DNA from: Pantoea sp. Ap-967
GTDB lineage: Bacteria; Pseudomonadota; Gammaproteobacteria; Pseudomonadales; Pseudomonadaceae
Assembly (NCBI RefSeq): GCF_011752565.1
Contig: NZ_VWXK01000029.1
Span: forward strand, 16,995-80,994
Direction: 5' to 3'
DNA length: 64,000 nt
Below the pieces are notes generated by a model, which did no database searches, was not told the origin of the DNA, and saw only the letters and a list, made by a program, of their open reading frames with translations. Of the stretch, positions 6,745 through 15,457 are shown piece by piece (position 1 is the first letter of the stretch; every line of letters starts with the position of its first letter). The position numbers and the translations under genes were made by a program.

Positions 6745-7685
6745 GCCACTCGATCATCGCCAGCCAGCTCGACGCCCAGGCCAACCAGCACCTGCGCGAC
6801 CACCTGCCGGACCACGAAATCATCGATATCGCCCCGGGCCAACTCAGCCTGCAGGCCCCCGCCGACGTGTTCATCCTGCGCCCGATCAACGTGCGCGGCC
6901 AGCGCGTCGACACCGCGCCGCCAGGCTGGCCCTGGGGCCTGAAGTGGGTGCAACTGGTGTCGTCTGGCATCGACTTCTACCCCGACTGGGTGTTCCAAGG
7001 CCCACCCGTCACCAGCGGCAAGGGCGCCAATGCCGAGCAGGTGGCCGAATTCGCCCTGGCCCTGGTGTTCGCCGCCGCCAAGCAACTGCCGGGGCTGTGG
7101 GTCAAGGATGCCGACTGGCGCCTGACCGCCCTGGCCCCGCTGCGTGGCCGCACCCTGGGTATTCTCGGGTTCGGCAGCATCGGCCAGAGCCTGGCGCGCA
7201 AGGCCGTGGCCCTGGGCATGAAGGTGCTGGCCCTGAGCCGCCCCGGCCAGGCCATTGCCGAGGTGCCTGGCGTGGCGCGTGCCGACGATTTGCGCCAGCT
7301 GTTCGCTGGCAGCGACCACTTGGTGCTGGCGGCCCCGCTGACCCCCGCCACCCGTGGCCTGGTCGACGGCCCGGTGCTGGCCCACGCCCGCCCCGGCCTG
7401 CACCTGATAAACATCGCCCGCGGCGGCCTGCTCGACCAACAGGCCCTGCTCGAAGCCCTGGACAGCGGCCGGATCGGGCGAGCCAGCCTGGATGTCACCG
7501 ACCCCGAGCCCCTGCCCGTCGGCCACCCCCTGTACCACCACCCACGGGTGTTCCTGTCGCCCCACACCTCGGCCATTTCCGAGGACGGCTACCCGGCCTT
7601 CCTCGAAGCCTTCATCGCCAACTTCCACCGCTACCGCGAACAGGCGCCCCTGGCCAACCTGGTCGATAGCGCGCGCGGCTACTGA
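6741..7685 (+). CDS. D-isomer-specific 2-hydroxyacid dehydrogenase
   Basis: 314 aa. The NAD(P)-binding Rossmann motif is at about 143-165 (GILGFGSIGQSLARKA), followed by NIARGGLLDQQALLEAL with the substrate-binding Arg, the Glu in DVTDPEPLP, and the catalytic His in LSPHTSA. These are the Arg-Glu-His residues of the family, which interconverts 2-ketoacids and D-2-hydroxyacids. ATGA overlap with the ACAD-like gene shows translational coupling. In this operon it may oxidise or reduce a hydroxyacid released from the imported substrate, with the aldolase acting next. Confidence 0.9.
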   Translation: MSHSIIASQLDAQANQHLRDHLPDHEIIDIAPGQLSLQAPADVFILRPINVRGQRVDTAPPGWPWGLKWVQLVSSGIDFYPDWVFQGPPVTSGKGANAEQVAEFALALVFAAAKQLPGLWVKDADWRLTALAPLRGRTLGILGFGSIGQSLARKAVALGMKVLALSRPGQAIAEVPGVARADDLRQLFAGSDHLVLAAPLTPATRGLVDGPVLAHARPGLHLINIARGGLLDQQALLEALDSGRIGRASLDVTDPEPLPVGHPLYHHPRVFLSPHTSAISEDGYPAFLEAFIANFHRYREQAPLANLVDSARGY

Positions 7686-7702
7686 TTACCGGAGAGCACA
7701 CC

Positions 7703-8497
7703 ATGAGTTCACTGTCTGCCGTCACCCCTCTTTCCAACACTGTGCGCAGCCGGGTCAGCGCCGAAGAATGGGAGGTGCGGGTCAAGCTGGCTGCGGCCTA
7801 CCGCCTGGCCGCCCTGTTCCGCTGGACCGACCACATCTACACGCACTTCTCGGCCCGCGTACCAGGGCCGCACGAGCACTTCCTGATCAATGCCTTCGGT
7901 TTGCTGTTCGACGAAATCACCGCCTCCAACCTGGTCAAGGTGGACGTCGACGGCACGATCATCGATGACCCACTGGGCCTTGGCATCAACCAGGCCGGCT
8001 ACGTGATCCACAGCGCCATCCACCGCGCCCGCCCAGACCTGCACGCGGTACTGCACACCCACACCCGCGACGGTGCAGCGGTGTCGGCCCAGCGCGACGG
8101 CCTGCTGCCGATCTCCCAGCACGCCCTGGCCTACTACAGCCGGGTGGTGTACCACGACTACGAAGGCGTGGCCCTGGACCTGGACGAACAACAGCGGCTG
8201 GTGGCCAACCTGGGCGAAAGCAACATCCTCATTCTGCGCAACCATGGGCTGCTCACCGGGGGCATCAGCGTGGAGCATGCGTTCCGTGAACTGCATGGGC
8301 TGGAGCGTGCCTGCAATATTCAGGTGGCGGCCCAGGCCGGGGGCAACGACCAATTGCTGCACGCACCGCAGGCGGCGATTGCCAAGGTGCATGAGCAGTC
8401 CAAGCGCTTTGCCGATGGCAAGGGGGAAGGCATTCAGCGGCATTGGGATGCGCTGATTCGGCAACTGGACCGAGAGGGGCGTGATTACCAGGACTGA
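7703..8497 (+). CDS. Class II aldolase/adducin family protein
   Basis: 264 aa. Zinc ligands typical of the family are visible as VLHTHTRDG (His-x-His) and ILRNHGLLTGG. Members cleave or epimerise phosphorylated sugars (fuculose, ribulose 5-phosphate) or act as decarboxylases and on unphosphorylated hydroxyacids. The pairing with a D-2-hydroxyacid dehydrogenase suggests a 2-keto or 2-hydroxy acid substrate; this is inference. Good ribosome site GGAGAG before the ATG. A REP separates it from the transport genes, which may lower their expression relative to the enzymes. Confidence 0.88.
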   Translation: MSSLSAVTPLSNTVRSRVSAEEWEVRVKLAAAYRLAALFRWTDHIYTHFSARVPGPHEHFLINAFGLLFDEITASNLVKVDVDGTIIDDPLGLGINQAGYVIHSAIHRARPDLHAVLHTHTRDGAAVSAQRDGLLPISQHALAYYSRVVYHDYEGVALDLDEQQRLVANLGESNILILRNHGLLTGGISVEHAFRELHGLERACNIQVAAQAGGNDQLLHAPQAAIAKVHEQSKRFADGKGEGIQRHWDALIRQLDREGRDYQD

Positions 8498-8515
8498 CCG
8501 GTAGCTGCAGCCTGG

Positions 8516-8605
8516 GCCGGCCTCTTCACGGGGCAAGCCCGCGCCTACAGGGGTTGCCATTGCGGTCCATGTATAGGCGCGGGCTTGCCCCGCGAAGAGG
8601 CCGGC
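8516..8605. repeat. REP pair in inward orientation inside the operon
   Basis: GCCGGCCTCTTC ... GGGCAAGCCCGCGCCTAC is mirrored by TAGGCGCGGGCTTGCCCCG and GAAGAGGCCGGC. The element sits between the aldolase and transporter genes, 34 bp before the transporter start codon. Confidence 0.85.
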
Positions 8606-8638
8606 GCAGGAAACTCCACTTCATTGAAGGACCCTCCC

Positions 8639-10258
8639 ATGCCCCCACTGCACCGCCTGTTCGCCATCGGTTCGCTGGCCCTGGCCCTCACCGCCTGCTC
8701 GCCCGCCGACAACACCGCCGCCAGCAAAACCCTGCACATCGCCTTCTGGGGCGACAACACCACCCTGGTCAGCGTCGACCCCTTCCAGGTCTACTGGCTG
8801 GAGCACCGTGTGCTGCTGCGCAACGTCGCGGAATCGCTCACCGACCAGGACCCTGACAGCGGCCGCATCATTCCCTGGCTGGCGAAAAGCTGGGAGATCG
8901 GCGACGACGCCCTGAGCTACACCTTCCACCTGCGCCAGGACGTCACCTTCAGCAACGGCGAGCGCTTCGACGCCCATGCCGTGAAAACCGCCTTCGACAG
9001 CAACAAGGCCTTTGCCACCCAACTGCCGGCCACCTTTGGCGCCACCTACCTGGCCGGCTACGACCACGCCGAAGTGCTCGACGATTTCACCGTGCGCCTG
9101 GTGCTGGCCAAACCCAATGCCGGCTTCCTGCAGGCCACCTCCACCACCAACCTGGCCATTCTCGCCCCGGCCTCCTACCAGCTCAGCGCCCAGGAACGTT
9201 CGCTGGGCAAGATCATCGGCACCGGCCCGTTCGTGCTGGAGCACTACACCCCCGAGGTGGGCGCGCGCCTGGTCAAACGGGCCGATTACGCCTGGCCCTC
9301 GGCCAACGTGCGCAACCAGGGCCCGGCGCACCTGGATGCCGTGGAAATCAGCTACATCCCCGAAGAAAGCGTGCGCAATGGCCTGTTCCTGCAGGGCAAG
9401 GCCGATATCCTCTGGCCGCGCAACCCGTTCTCGGAAGTCGACCTCAAGCTGTTCGAGTCCAAGGGCGCGAACCTGCAAAGCCGCTCGCTGCCAGGGCCGG
9501 CGCTGAACCTCTACCCCAACACCCGCAACGGCCGCCTGCTGGGTGACCGCCAGGTGCGCCTGGCACTGCAGAAGGCCATCGACCGCACCAGCTATGCCCA
9601 CACCGTGTACAGCGCCCAATTCCCGGTGGTCAGCGGCGTGTACGACGTGACCACGCCGTACTTCAAGCCCCAGGCCAACAAGCTTGCCTACGACCCCCAG
9701 GGCGCCGAGCAACTGCTCGATGCCGCCGGCTGGCACAAGGCCGAGGATGGCTACCGGCACAAGAACGGCCAGCGCCTGACCCTGCGCTACAACATCACCC
9801 CGGCCGAAACCGCCGGCGACGTGCTGGTGCAGGACCAACTGCGCAAGGTGGGCATCGAGCTCAAGCTGAACGTGCTGACCCGCGCCGAGTGGGTAGCCGG
9901 CAACGCGGCGGGTACCTATGACCTGACCTCCACCTACATGACCCGCGCCGACCCGATCATCCTGCAAACCATCCTCGACCCACGCGCGGCCAACAGCGCC
10001 ACCCTGGCCACCAACACCTACGAGCCACACGCCCTGGCCACCGCCCAGGCGCTGTTCGACCGCGGCATCACCGCCACCGCCGACAACCAGCGCGCCCAAG
10101 CCTACGGCCAGTTACAGGACCTGCTGATCGACGAAGCCTCGACCTTCCCACTGTATGAGCGGGTGTGGCAGGCCGCCACCGCGCCGCGGGTCAAGGACTT
10201 CCGCTGGACGGCCGAAGGCATCGCCCTGCTCAGCGACATCCAGGTCGAGCAGCCATGA
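8639..10258 (+). CDS. ABC transporter solute-binding lipoprotein, family 5 (peptide/nickel/opine type)
   Basis: 539 aa from the ATG at 8639, which has GAAGGA upstream; the ATG at 8585 is in frame but lies inside the REP and lacks a ribosome site. The N terminus is a lipoprotein signal ending LALALTAC, so Cys20 would be lipidated and the protein tethered in the periplasm. Family 5 signatures include SWEIGDDALSYTFHLRQDV and FSNGERFDAHAVK. Ligands of this family range from di- and oligopeptides to glutathione, opines and sugars. It overlaps the permease gene by ATGA. Ligand not predictable from sequence. Confidence 0.9.
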   Translation: MPPLHRLFAIGSLALALTACSPADNTAASKTLHIAFWGDNTTLVSVDPFQVYWLEHRVLLRNVAESLTDQDPDSGRIIPWLAKSWEIGDDALSYTFHLRQDVTFSNGERFDAHAVKTAFDSNKAFATQLPATFGATYLAGYDHAEVLDDFTVRLVLAKPNAGFLQATSTTNLAILAPASYQLSAQERSLGKIIGTGPFVLEHYTPEVGARLVKRADYAWPSANVRNQGPAHLDAVEISYIPEESVRNGLFLQGKADILWPRNPFSEVDLKLFESKGANLQSRSLPGPALNLYPNTRNGRLLGDRQVRLALQKAIDRTSYAHTVYSAQFPVVSGVYDVTTPYFKPQANKLAYDPQGAEQLLDAAGWHKAEDGYRHKNGQRLTLRYNITPAETAGDVLVQDQLRKVGIELKLNVLTRAEWVAGNAAGTYDLTSTYMTRADPIILQTILDPRAANSATLATNTYEPHALATAQALFDRGITATADNQRAQAYGQLQDLLIDEASTFPLYERVWQAATAPRVKDFRWTAEGIALLSDIQVEQP

Positions 10259-11205
10259 AGCGCTACCTGATCGGCCGCTTCGGCCAGGCGCTGCTGGTAC
10301 TGTGGGGCGCCTATACCATCACCTACTTCATCCTCTACCTGCTGCCCGGCGATACCCTGGCAATCATGCTCAGCGCCTCGGGCATGGAAGCCGACGGCCT
10401 GTCGCCCGAAGACCTGGCCAAGGCCCGCGCCTACTACGGGTTGGACAAGGGCCTGTTCGAGCAATATGCCGACTTGCTGTGGCGCGCCCTGCACGGCGAC
10501 CTGGGGCAGTCGCTGTCGATGGGCCGGCCGGTTGCCGCGTTGCTGGCCGAGCGCCTGCCGCAAACCCTGGCCTTGGCGGGCACGGCAATCGTACTGTCGT
10601 TGCTGGGCGGCGTGGGCCTTGCCTACCTCACCGCCTACCTGCAATGGCGGCCGCTGAAGACCGCGCTGGCGCGGGTGCCCTCGCTGGGGTTTTCAGTGCC
10701 GGTGTTCTGGATGGGGTTGCTGCTGATTCAGGTCTTCGCCTTCGCCCTGGGCTGGTTCCCCGCCACCGGCAGCCAAGGCGTGGCCAGCCTGGTGCTGCCG
10801 GCGATCACCCTGGCGATCCCCAGCGCTGCGGTGTACGCCCAGGTGCTGCAGCGCGGCTTCCAGGGCGTATGGCAGGAACCTTACATCACCACGGCCTACG
10901 GCAAAGGCCTGAGCCGGGCCCAGGTGCAGGCCCGCCATGGCCTGCGCAACGCCGCCCTGCCGCTGCTGACCCTGGTCGGCCTGCAGGTGGGCAACACGGT
11001 GTCTGGCGCGGTGCTGGTGGAGACCATCTTCTCGCGCAATGGCGTCGGCCGCCTGGCCCAGGAAGCCGTGCTGCGCCAGGACATCCCGGTGGTGCTGGCA
11101 ATCGTCGCGGTGTCGGCCGCCGCCTTCGTGGTGGTGAACCTGATCGTCGACCTGCTCTACCCCTACCTCGACCCCCGCATCACCCACACGGCCAAGGTGA
11201 GCTGA
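10255..11205 (+). CDS. ABC transporter permease, DppB-like
   Basis: 316 aa starting MKRYLIGRFGQALLVLWGAY at the ATGA overlap. It has the N-terminal helix and large periplasmic loop of DppB/GsiC proteins, then five further helices. The EAA-type loop lies near GVWQEPYITTAYGKGLSR, which docks on the ATPase. Conserved ending GAVLVETIFSRNGVGRLAQE. Inner-membrane partner of the 11207 product in a heterodimeric importer. Confidence 0.93.
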   Translation: MKRYLIGRFGQALLVLWGAYTITYFILYLLPGDTLAIMLSASGMEADGLSPEDLAKARAYYGLDKGLFEQYADLLWRALHGDLGQSLSMGRPVAALLAERLPQTLALAGTAIVLSLLGGVGLAYLTAYLQWRPLKTALARVPSLGFSVPVFWMGLLLIQVFAFALGWFPATGSQGVASLVLPAITLAIPSAAVYAQVLQRGFQGVWQEPYITTAYGKGLSRAQVQARHGLRNAALPLLTLVGLQVGNTVSGAVLVETIFSRNGVGRLAQEAVLRQDIPVVLAIVAVSAAAFVVVNLIVDLLYPYLDPRITHTAKVS

Positions 11206-11206
11206 A

Positions 11207-12115
11207 ATGACCCTCGACATTCCCCTGCCCCAGCTCGACAGCACGCCAGCTGCAAGCCGGCCTGCCGATACCTGGAAACGCCGTACCCGCTGGCAACGCG
11301 CCCAGCAGGCGCTGGTTCCGTTGCTGCGCCGCCCCGGTTTCACCCTGGCCCTGCTGGTGGTGCTGTTCGCCCTGCTGTGCGCGCTGGTGCCCCATTGGCT
11401 GAGCAGCTTCGACCCCTACGCCACCGCGCCTGCCGCCAAGCTCAGTGGGCCCAGCGCGGTGCACTGGTTCGGCACCGATGAACTGGGCCGCGACCTGTAC
11501 ACCCGGGTGGTGTACGGCGCGCGCCTGTCGGTACTGGCCGCCCTGCTGGCGGTGGCCATCGCCCTGCTCGGCGGGCTGGGCCTGGGCGTGCTGGCCGGGT
11601 TTGCCGGTGGCCGGCTGGATGCTGCGCTGATGCGCCTGGTCGACGTGCTGCTGGCGCTGCCCGGGCTGTTGCTGGCCCTGGCGATCGTCACCGCTATCGG
11701 CTTTGGCACGGTGCCGGTGGCGGTGGCCGTTGGCGTCGGCATCATCCCCGGGTTCGCCCGCACCACCCGCGCCGAAGTGCTGCGCATCAAGACCCTGCCC
11801 TACGTCGAGGCCGCGCGCCTGGGCGGCGCCAGTTGGGCGCGTACCCTGCTGCGCCATGTACTGCCCAATGCCTGGGGCCCGGTGGCGGTGCTCGCCACCC
11901 TGGACTTCGGCGCCGCCATCCTGGCCACCGCCGGGCTGAGCTTCCTGGGCTTTGGCGCGGCGCCGCCTGCGGCGGAATGGGGCACGCTGATCGCCAACGG
12001 CCGCCACTTCCTGATCACCGCCCCCTGGGTATCGCTGCTGCCGGGGTTGTTCGTGGTCGCCGTGGTGTTCAGCCTCAACCACCTGGCGCGCAGCGCCGAG
12101 GAGCATGCCCGATGA
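11207..12115 (+). CDS. ABC transporter permease, DppC-like
   Basis: 302 aa. Typical DppC features are the HWFGTDELGRDLYTRVVYGA segment, followed by five hydrophobic helices and the EAA loop LPYVEAARLGGASWARTLLR. It starts one base after the preceding stop codon and overlaps the ATPase gene by ATGA. Confidence 0.93.
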   Translation: MTLDIPLPQLDSTPAASRPADTWKRRTRWQRAQQALVPLLRRPGFTLALLVVLFALLCALVPHWLSSFDPYATAPAAKLSGPSAVHWFGTDELGRDLYTRVVYGARLSVLAALLAVAIALLGGLGLGVLAGFAGGRLDAALMRLVDVLLALPGLLLALAIVTAIGFGTVPVAVAVGVGIIPGFARTTRAEVLRIKTLPYVEAARLGGASWARTLLRHVLPNAWGPVAVLATLDFGAAILATAGLSFLGFGAAPPAAEWGTLIANGRHFLITAPWVSLLPGLFVVAVVFSLNHLARSAEEHAR

Positions 12116-13731
12116 GCCAGCCAACCTTGATCGACGTGCGCGACCTGAGTGTCAGCTATGCCTTCGCCGGGCAGCGCACGCAGGCGTTGAAACAGCTGTC
12201 GTTCAGCCTGGCCCAGGGCGAAACCCTGGCCATCGTTGGCGAGTCGGGCTCAGGCAAGTCGACCCTGGCCGGCGCCTTGCTCGGCCTGCTGCCGGGCAAT
12301 GCGCGGATCGACCAGGGCCAGTTGTGGGTCGATGGCATCGACATGGCCAAGGCAAGTGAGCGGGCCAAGCGCCAGGTGCGCGGGCGTACCGTCGGCCTGG
12401 TGCCGCAAGACCCGATGGTCAGCCTCAACCCCACCCAACGCATCGGCCGGCAAATCGCCGAAGCCCTGGTGCTGGCCCAGGGCCGGCGCTACCCGGCGCT
12501 GGATGCCGATGTCCTGGAGTTGCTGGCCCAGGTTGGCCTGGACGAGCCGGCGCTGCGCGCCCGCCAGTACCCCCATGAGCTCTCGGGCGGCATGCGCCAG
12601 CGGGTGCTGATCGCCATTGCCCTGGCCGGCAACCCTCGGCTGATCATTGCCGACGAGCCCACCAGCGCGCTGGATGTGACGGTACAGCGGCGCATTCTCG
12701 ACCACCTGCAACAGCTGGTGGCCGAACGTGGCATCTCGCTGCTGATCATCACCCACGACCTGGGCATGGCCTGCGACCGTGCCGACCGCCTGCTGGTGAT
12801 GAAACAGGGCGAGCTGATCGAGCAGGCCTCGCCCCGGCAGGTGCTGTGGGGCACGCCGCAACCCTACACCCATGCCCTGCTCAACGCAGCGCCGGCCTTC
12901 GTGCCCCGGCGCAGGCCGAGCGCACCACCGGGGCAGGCGCCGCTGCTGCGCCTGAGCCGCGTTGCCAAGCGCTTTGCGCTGCCCGGCCAGAGCGCCCCGT
13001 TCACCGCCCTGCAGGACCTGAGCCTGGACGTGCATGCCGGGCAGACCCTGGCCATCGTCGGCGAGTCGGGCTCGGGCAAGAGCACGGCGCTGCGCATTGC
13101 GCTGGGGCTGGAAACGCCCAGCCAGGGGCGCGTGGAAATTGCCGGCGAGGATGTCAGCGCCTACAGCTGGCGCCAGTTCAGGCCACTGCGCCGGCGGATC
13201 CAGCTGGTGCAGCAGAACCCATTCGCCGCGCTCGACCCGCGCTTCACGGTGTTCGACAGCATCGTCGAGCCGTTGGTGTCGTTCGGCTTGCTCAAGGGCG
13301 AGGCGCTGGAGCGCAAGGCCCGCGAGCTGATTGCGCGGGTGCATTTGCCGGTGCATTTTCTCGACCGCCTGCCCCGGGAGTTGTCGGGCGGCCAACGCCA
13401 GCGGGTGGCGATTGCCAGGGCGTTGGCGCTGGAGCCGCAGGTGCTGCTGCTCGATGAACCGGTGAGCGCGCTGGACGTGTCGGTGCAGGCGCAGATATTG
13501 GCCTTGCTGGAAACCCTGCAGCAGGAGCTGGGGATGGCCTATGTGCTGGTGTCCCACGACCTGGCCGTGGTGGCCAGCATGGCCGACCAGGTGCTGGTGC
13601 TGCGCCGTGGGCAGGTGGTGGAACAGGGGCCGGCGGTGCAGGTGTTCAGCGAGCCGGCCAGTGCCTATACGCGGGAGTTGATTGCAGCGATACCGGGGTA
13701 TTCGCGCAGCGTGCTACCGGTGGCGGTTTAG
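12112..13731 (+). CDS. Fused dual ABC ATPase (DppD-DppF type)
   Basis: 539 aa from the ATG overlapping the preceding stop. It has two complete nucleotide-binding domains. The first has Walker A GESGSGKST near residue 42, signature LSGGMRQR and Walker B LIIADEP. The second has the same Walker A near residue 320, signature LSGGQRQR and Walker B VLLLDEP. Tandem fusions of DppD and DppF are common in Pseudomonas (GsiA, YejF-like). It supplies ATP hydrolysis for the importer made by the three genes before it. Confidence 0.93.
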   Translation: MSQPTLIDVRDLSVSYAFAGQRTQALKQLSFSLAQGETLAIVGESGSGKSTLAGALLGLLPGNARIDQGQLWVDGIDMAKASERAKRQVRGRTVGLVPQDPMVSLNPTQRIGRQIAEALVLAQGRRYPALDADVLELLAQVGLDEPALRARQYPHELSGGMRQRVLIAIALAGNPRLIIADEPTSALDVTVQRRILDHLQQLVAERGISLLIITHDLGMACDRADRLLVMKQGELIEQASPRQVLWGTPQPYTHALLNAAPAFVPRRRPSAPPGQAPLLRLSRVAKRFALPGQSAPFTALQDLSLDVHAGQTLAIVGESGSGKSTALRIALGLETPSQGRVEIAGEDVSAYSWRQFRPLRRRIQLVQQNPFAALDPRFTVFDSIVEPLVSFGLLKGEALERKARELIARVHLPVHFLDRLPRELSGGQRQRVAIARALALEPQVLLLDEPVSALDVSVQAQILALLETLQQELGMAYVLVSHDLAVVASMADQVLVLRRGQVVEQGPAVQVFSEPASAYTRELIAAIPGYSRSVLPVAV

Positions 13732-13758
13732 CGGTTGGCGTTAGAGGTGCGGCGCCTG

Positions 13759-13905
13759 GGAGATCGAGCGCCGCCCGCGCGGCGCTTCGCGAGCTGCGCT
13801 CGCTCCTACGTTTGTTTCGGGCCAATGTTCATGTTGCCACCGCGCGCGGCCCTTTGTAGGAGCAGGCTTGCCTGCGATGCGCCGCGCGGGCGGCGCTCGA
13901 TCTCC
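13759..13905. repeat. Composite repeat: perfect 27-bp inverted arms enclosing two different REP halves
   Basis: Arm 13759-13785 is the exact reverse complement of 13879-13905; both carry GATCGAGCGCCGC. Inside lie CGCGAGCTGCGCTCGCTCCTAC, shortened here to its REP identity, from the GTAGGAGCGAGC family, and GTAGGAGCAGGCTTGCCTGC from a second family. It ends the transporter operon and is followed by the shared element at 13969. The 13732-14091 gap contains no gene that I can see. Confidence 0.85.
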
Positions 13906-13968
13906 CTCGCGCCACACATCCATCGCCATAAAATTCATATTACAAAAGAAACATAATCAACATTTTGC

Positions 13969-14000
13969 ATAATTAGCTTAGAACCACAAAGCCTTTCACA
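13969..14000 (+). promoter_or_regulatory. Conserved upstream element shared with 5520-5551
   Basis: 28 of 32 positions match the block upstream of the ACAD-like operon; core ATAATTAGCTTAGAACCAC. It lies 91 bp before the monooxygenase start at 14092. A looser match, TTTGCATATTAGCTTATGAGC, occurs at 19230-19250 before the thiol dioxygenase gene. Confidence 0.55.
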
Positions 14001-14091
14001 ACCCCCGCTCCCCCGCGTTAACGTCCCCTCAACAGTCCGACCCCACCTGGCGGAGGCCGTCCACACCGACCAACACCCACAGGTATGCCCA

Positions 14092-15426
14092 ATGAGCAAA
14101 CGACAAATTCACCTCGGCGCCATGATCCATGGCGTCGGCCACGGCTGGGGCGAGTGGCGTCACCCGCAGGCACTGGCAGACGCCAGCGTCAACTTCGGCT
14201 TCTACAAGCAACAGGCGCAGCTGGCCGAAGCCGCCAAGTTCGACTTCGCCTTCATCGCCGACAGCCTGCACATTCACCCGCGCTCCAGCCCCCACTACCT
14301 CAACCGCTTCGAACCGCTGACCATTCTTTCGGCGCTGGCCGCGGTCACCCAGCACATCGGCCTGGTGGCCACGGTGACGGTGAGCTACACCGAGCCGTTC
14401 CAGGTGGCCCGCCAGTTCGCCTCGCTCGACCTGATCAGCGGCGGGCGCGCTGGCTGGAACGTGGTGACCTCGTGGCTTTCCGGCACCGCCGACAACTTCG
14501 GCAAGGCCGAGCATCCACCCCACGCCGTGCGCTACCGCATCGCCCGTGAGCACGTGGAAGTGGTCAAGGGGCTATGGGATTCCTGGGAAGACGACGCCTT
14601 CACCCGCGACAAGCAAAGCGGCGAATTCTTCGCCCCGGACAAACTGCACACCCTCGGCCACCAGGGCGAGTTCTTCAAGGTCAAGGGCCCGCTGAACATC
14701 CAACGCTCGCCCCAGGGCCAGCCGCTGATCTTCCAGGCTGGCGTGTCCGAGGATGGCCGCAACTTCGCCGCCCAGAATGCCGATGCGATCTTCGTCAGCC
14801 CCGAGTCGTTCAGCGATGCCCGCGCCTACTACCAGGACCTCAAGCAGCGCGCTGCCCAGCATGGCCGCAACCCCGAGCAGCTGTTCATCCTGCCGGGCAT
14901 TCGCCCTATCGTTGGCCGCGATGAAGCGGAGGTCGAGCACCGCTACCAACAGGCGGTGGACCTGGTCAGCATCGAGGACGCCCTGGTCGCCCTGGGCCGC
15001 CCGTTCAACGACTACGACTTCAGCCGGCATGACCTCGACGCACCGTTCCCAGACCTGGGCAACCTGGGCGACAACAGCCACAAGGGAACCGCCGACCACC
15101 TCAAGCAACTGGCCCGCGAAGAAGGCCTGACCCTGCGCGAGCTGGCGCTGCGCTTCTCGCGCCCACGGCGCGACTTCACCGGCACCCCCGAGCAGGTGGC
15201 CAATGCCGTGCAGGACTGGTTCGAGAACGGCGCCGCCGACGGCTTCATCATCAACTCGCTGCTGCCCGACGGCCTGCAGTACTTCACCGAACTGGTGGTG
15301 CCCCTGCTGCAGGCCCGCGGCCTTGCACGCAGCGAATACCCCGGCAGCACCCTGCGCGACAGCTTTGGCCTGAACGTACCCACCAACCGCAACACCCTGC
15401 GCCGCGCGCAGGGCGAAGTGGCCTGA
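14092..15426 (+). CDS. Flavin-dependent monooxygenase, NtaA/SnaA/DszA (DmoA) family
   Basis: 444 aa. Luciferase-like TIM-barrel protein of the NtaA/DszA group: start MSKRQIHLGAMIHGVGHGW, FDFAFIADSLH, GRAGWNVVTSWLSGTADNFG, and FKVKGPLNIQRSPQGQPLIF are hallmarks. Members use FMNH2 from a separate reductase and O2 to break C-S or C-N bonds (dibenzothiophene sulfone, dimethyl sulfide, nitrilotriacetate). No flavin reductase gene is adjacent. It is followed at 31 bp by a second luciferase-like enzyme. Substrate most likely an organosulfur compound, by context. A close paralogue is at 16687-18006. Confidence 0.9.
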   Translation: MSKRQIHLGAMIHGVGHGWGEWRHPQALADASVNFGFYKQQAQLAEAAKFDFAFIADSLHIHPRSSPHYLNRFEPLTILSALAAVTQHIGLVATVTVSYTEPFQVARQFASLDLISGGRAGWNVVTSWLSGTADNFGKAEHPPHAVRYRIAREHVEVVKGLWDSWEDDAFTRDKQSGEFFAPDKLHTLGHQGEFFKVKGPLNIQRSPQGQPLIFQAGVSEDGRNFAAQNADAIFVSPESFSDARAYYQDLKQRAAQHGRNPEQLFILPGIRPIVGRDEAEVEHRYQQAVDLVSIEDALVALGRPFNDYDFSRHDLDAPFPDLGNLGDNSHKGTADHLKQLAREEGLTLRELALRFSRPRRDFTGTPEQVANAVQDWFENGAADGFIINSLLPDGLQYFTELVVPLLQARGLARSEYPGSTLRDSFGLNVPTNRNTLRRAQGEVA

Positions 15427-15457
15427 AACCGCCCCATGGTAAAAGGAGTTTGATTGC

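Noticed and set aside
8585..8638. In-frame upstream ATG for the family 5 binding protein
   Set aside because: It lies inside the REP and would place 18 residues before a perfect lipoprotein signal; the ATG at 8639 has a good ribosome site.
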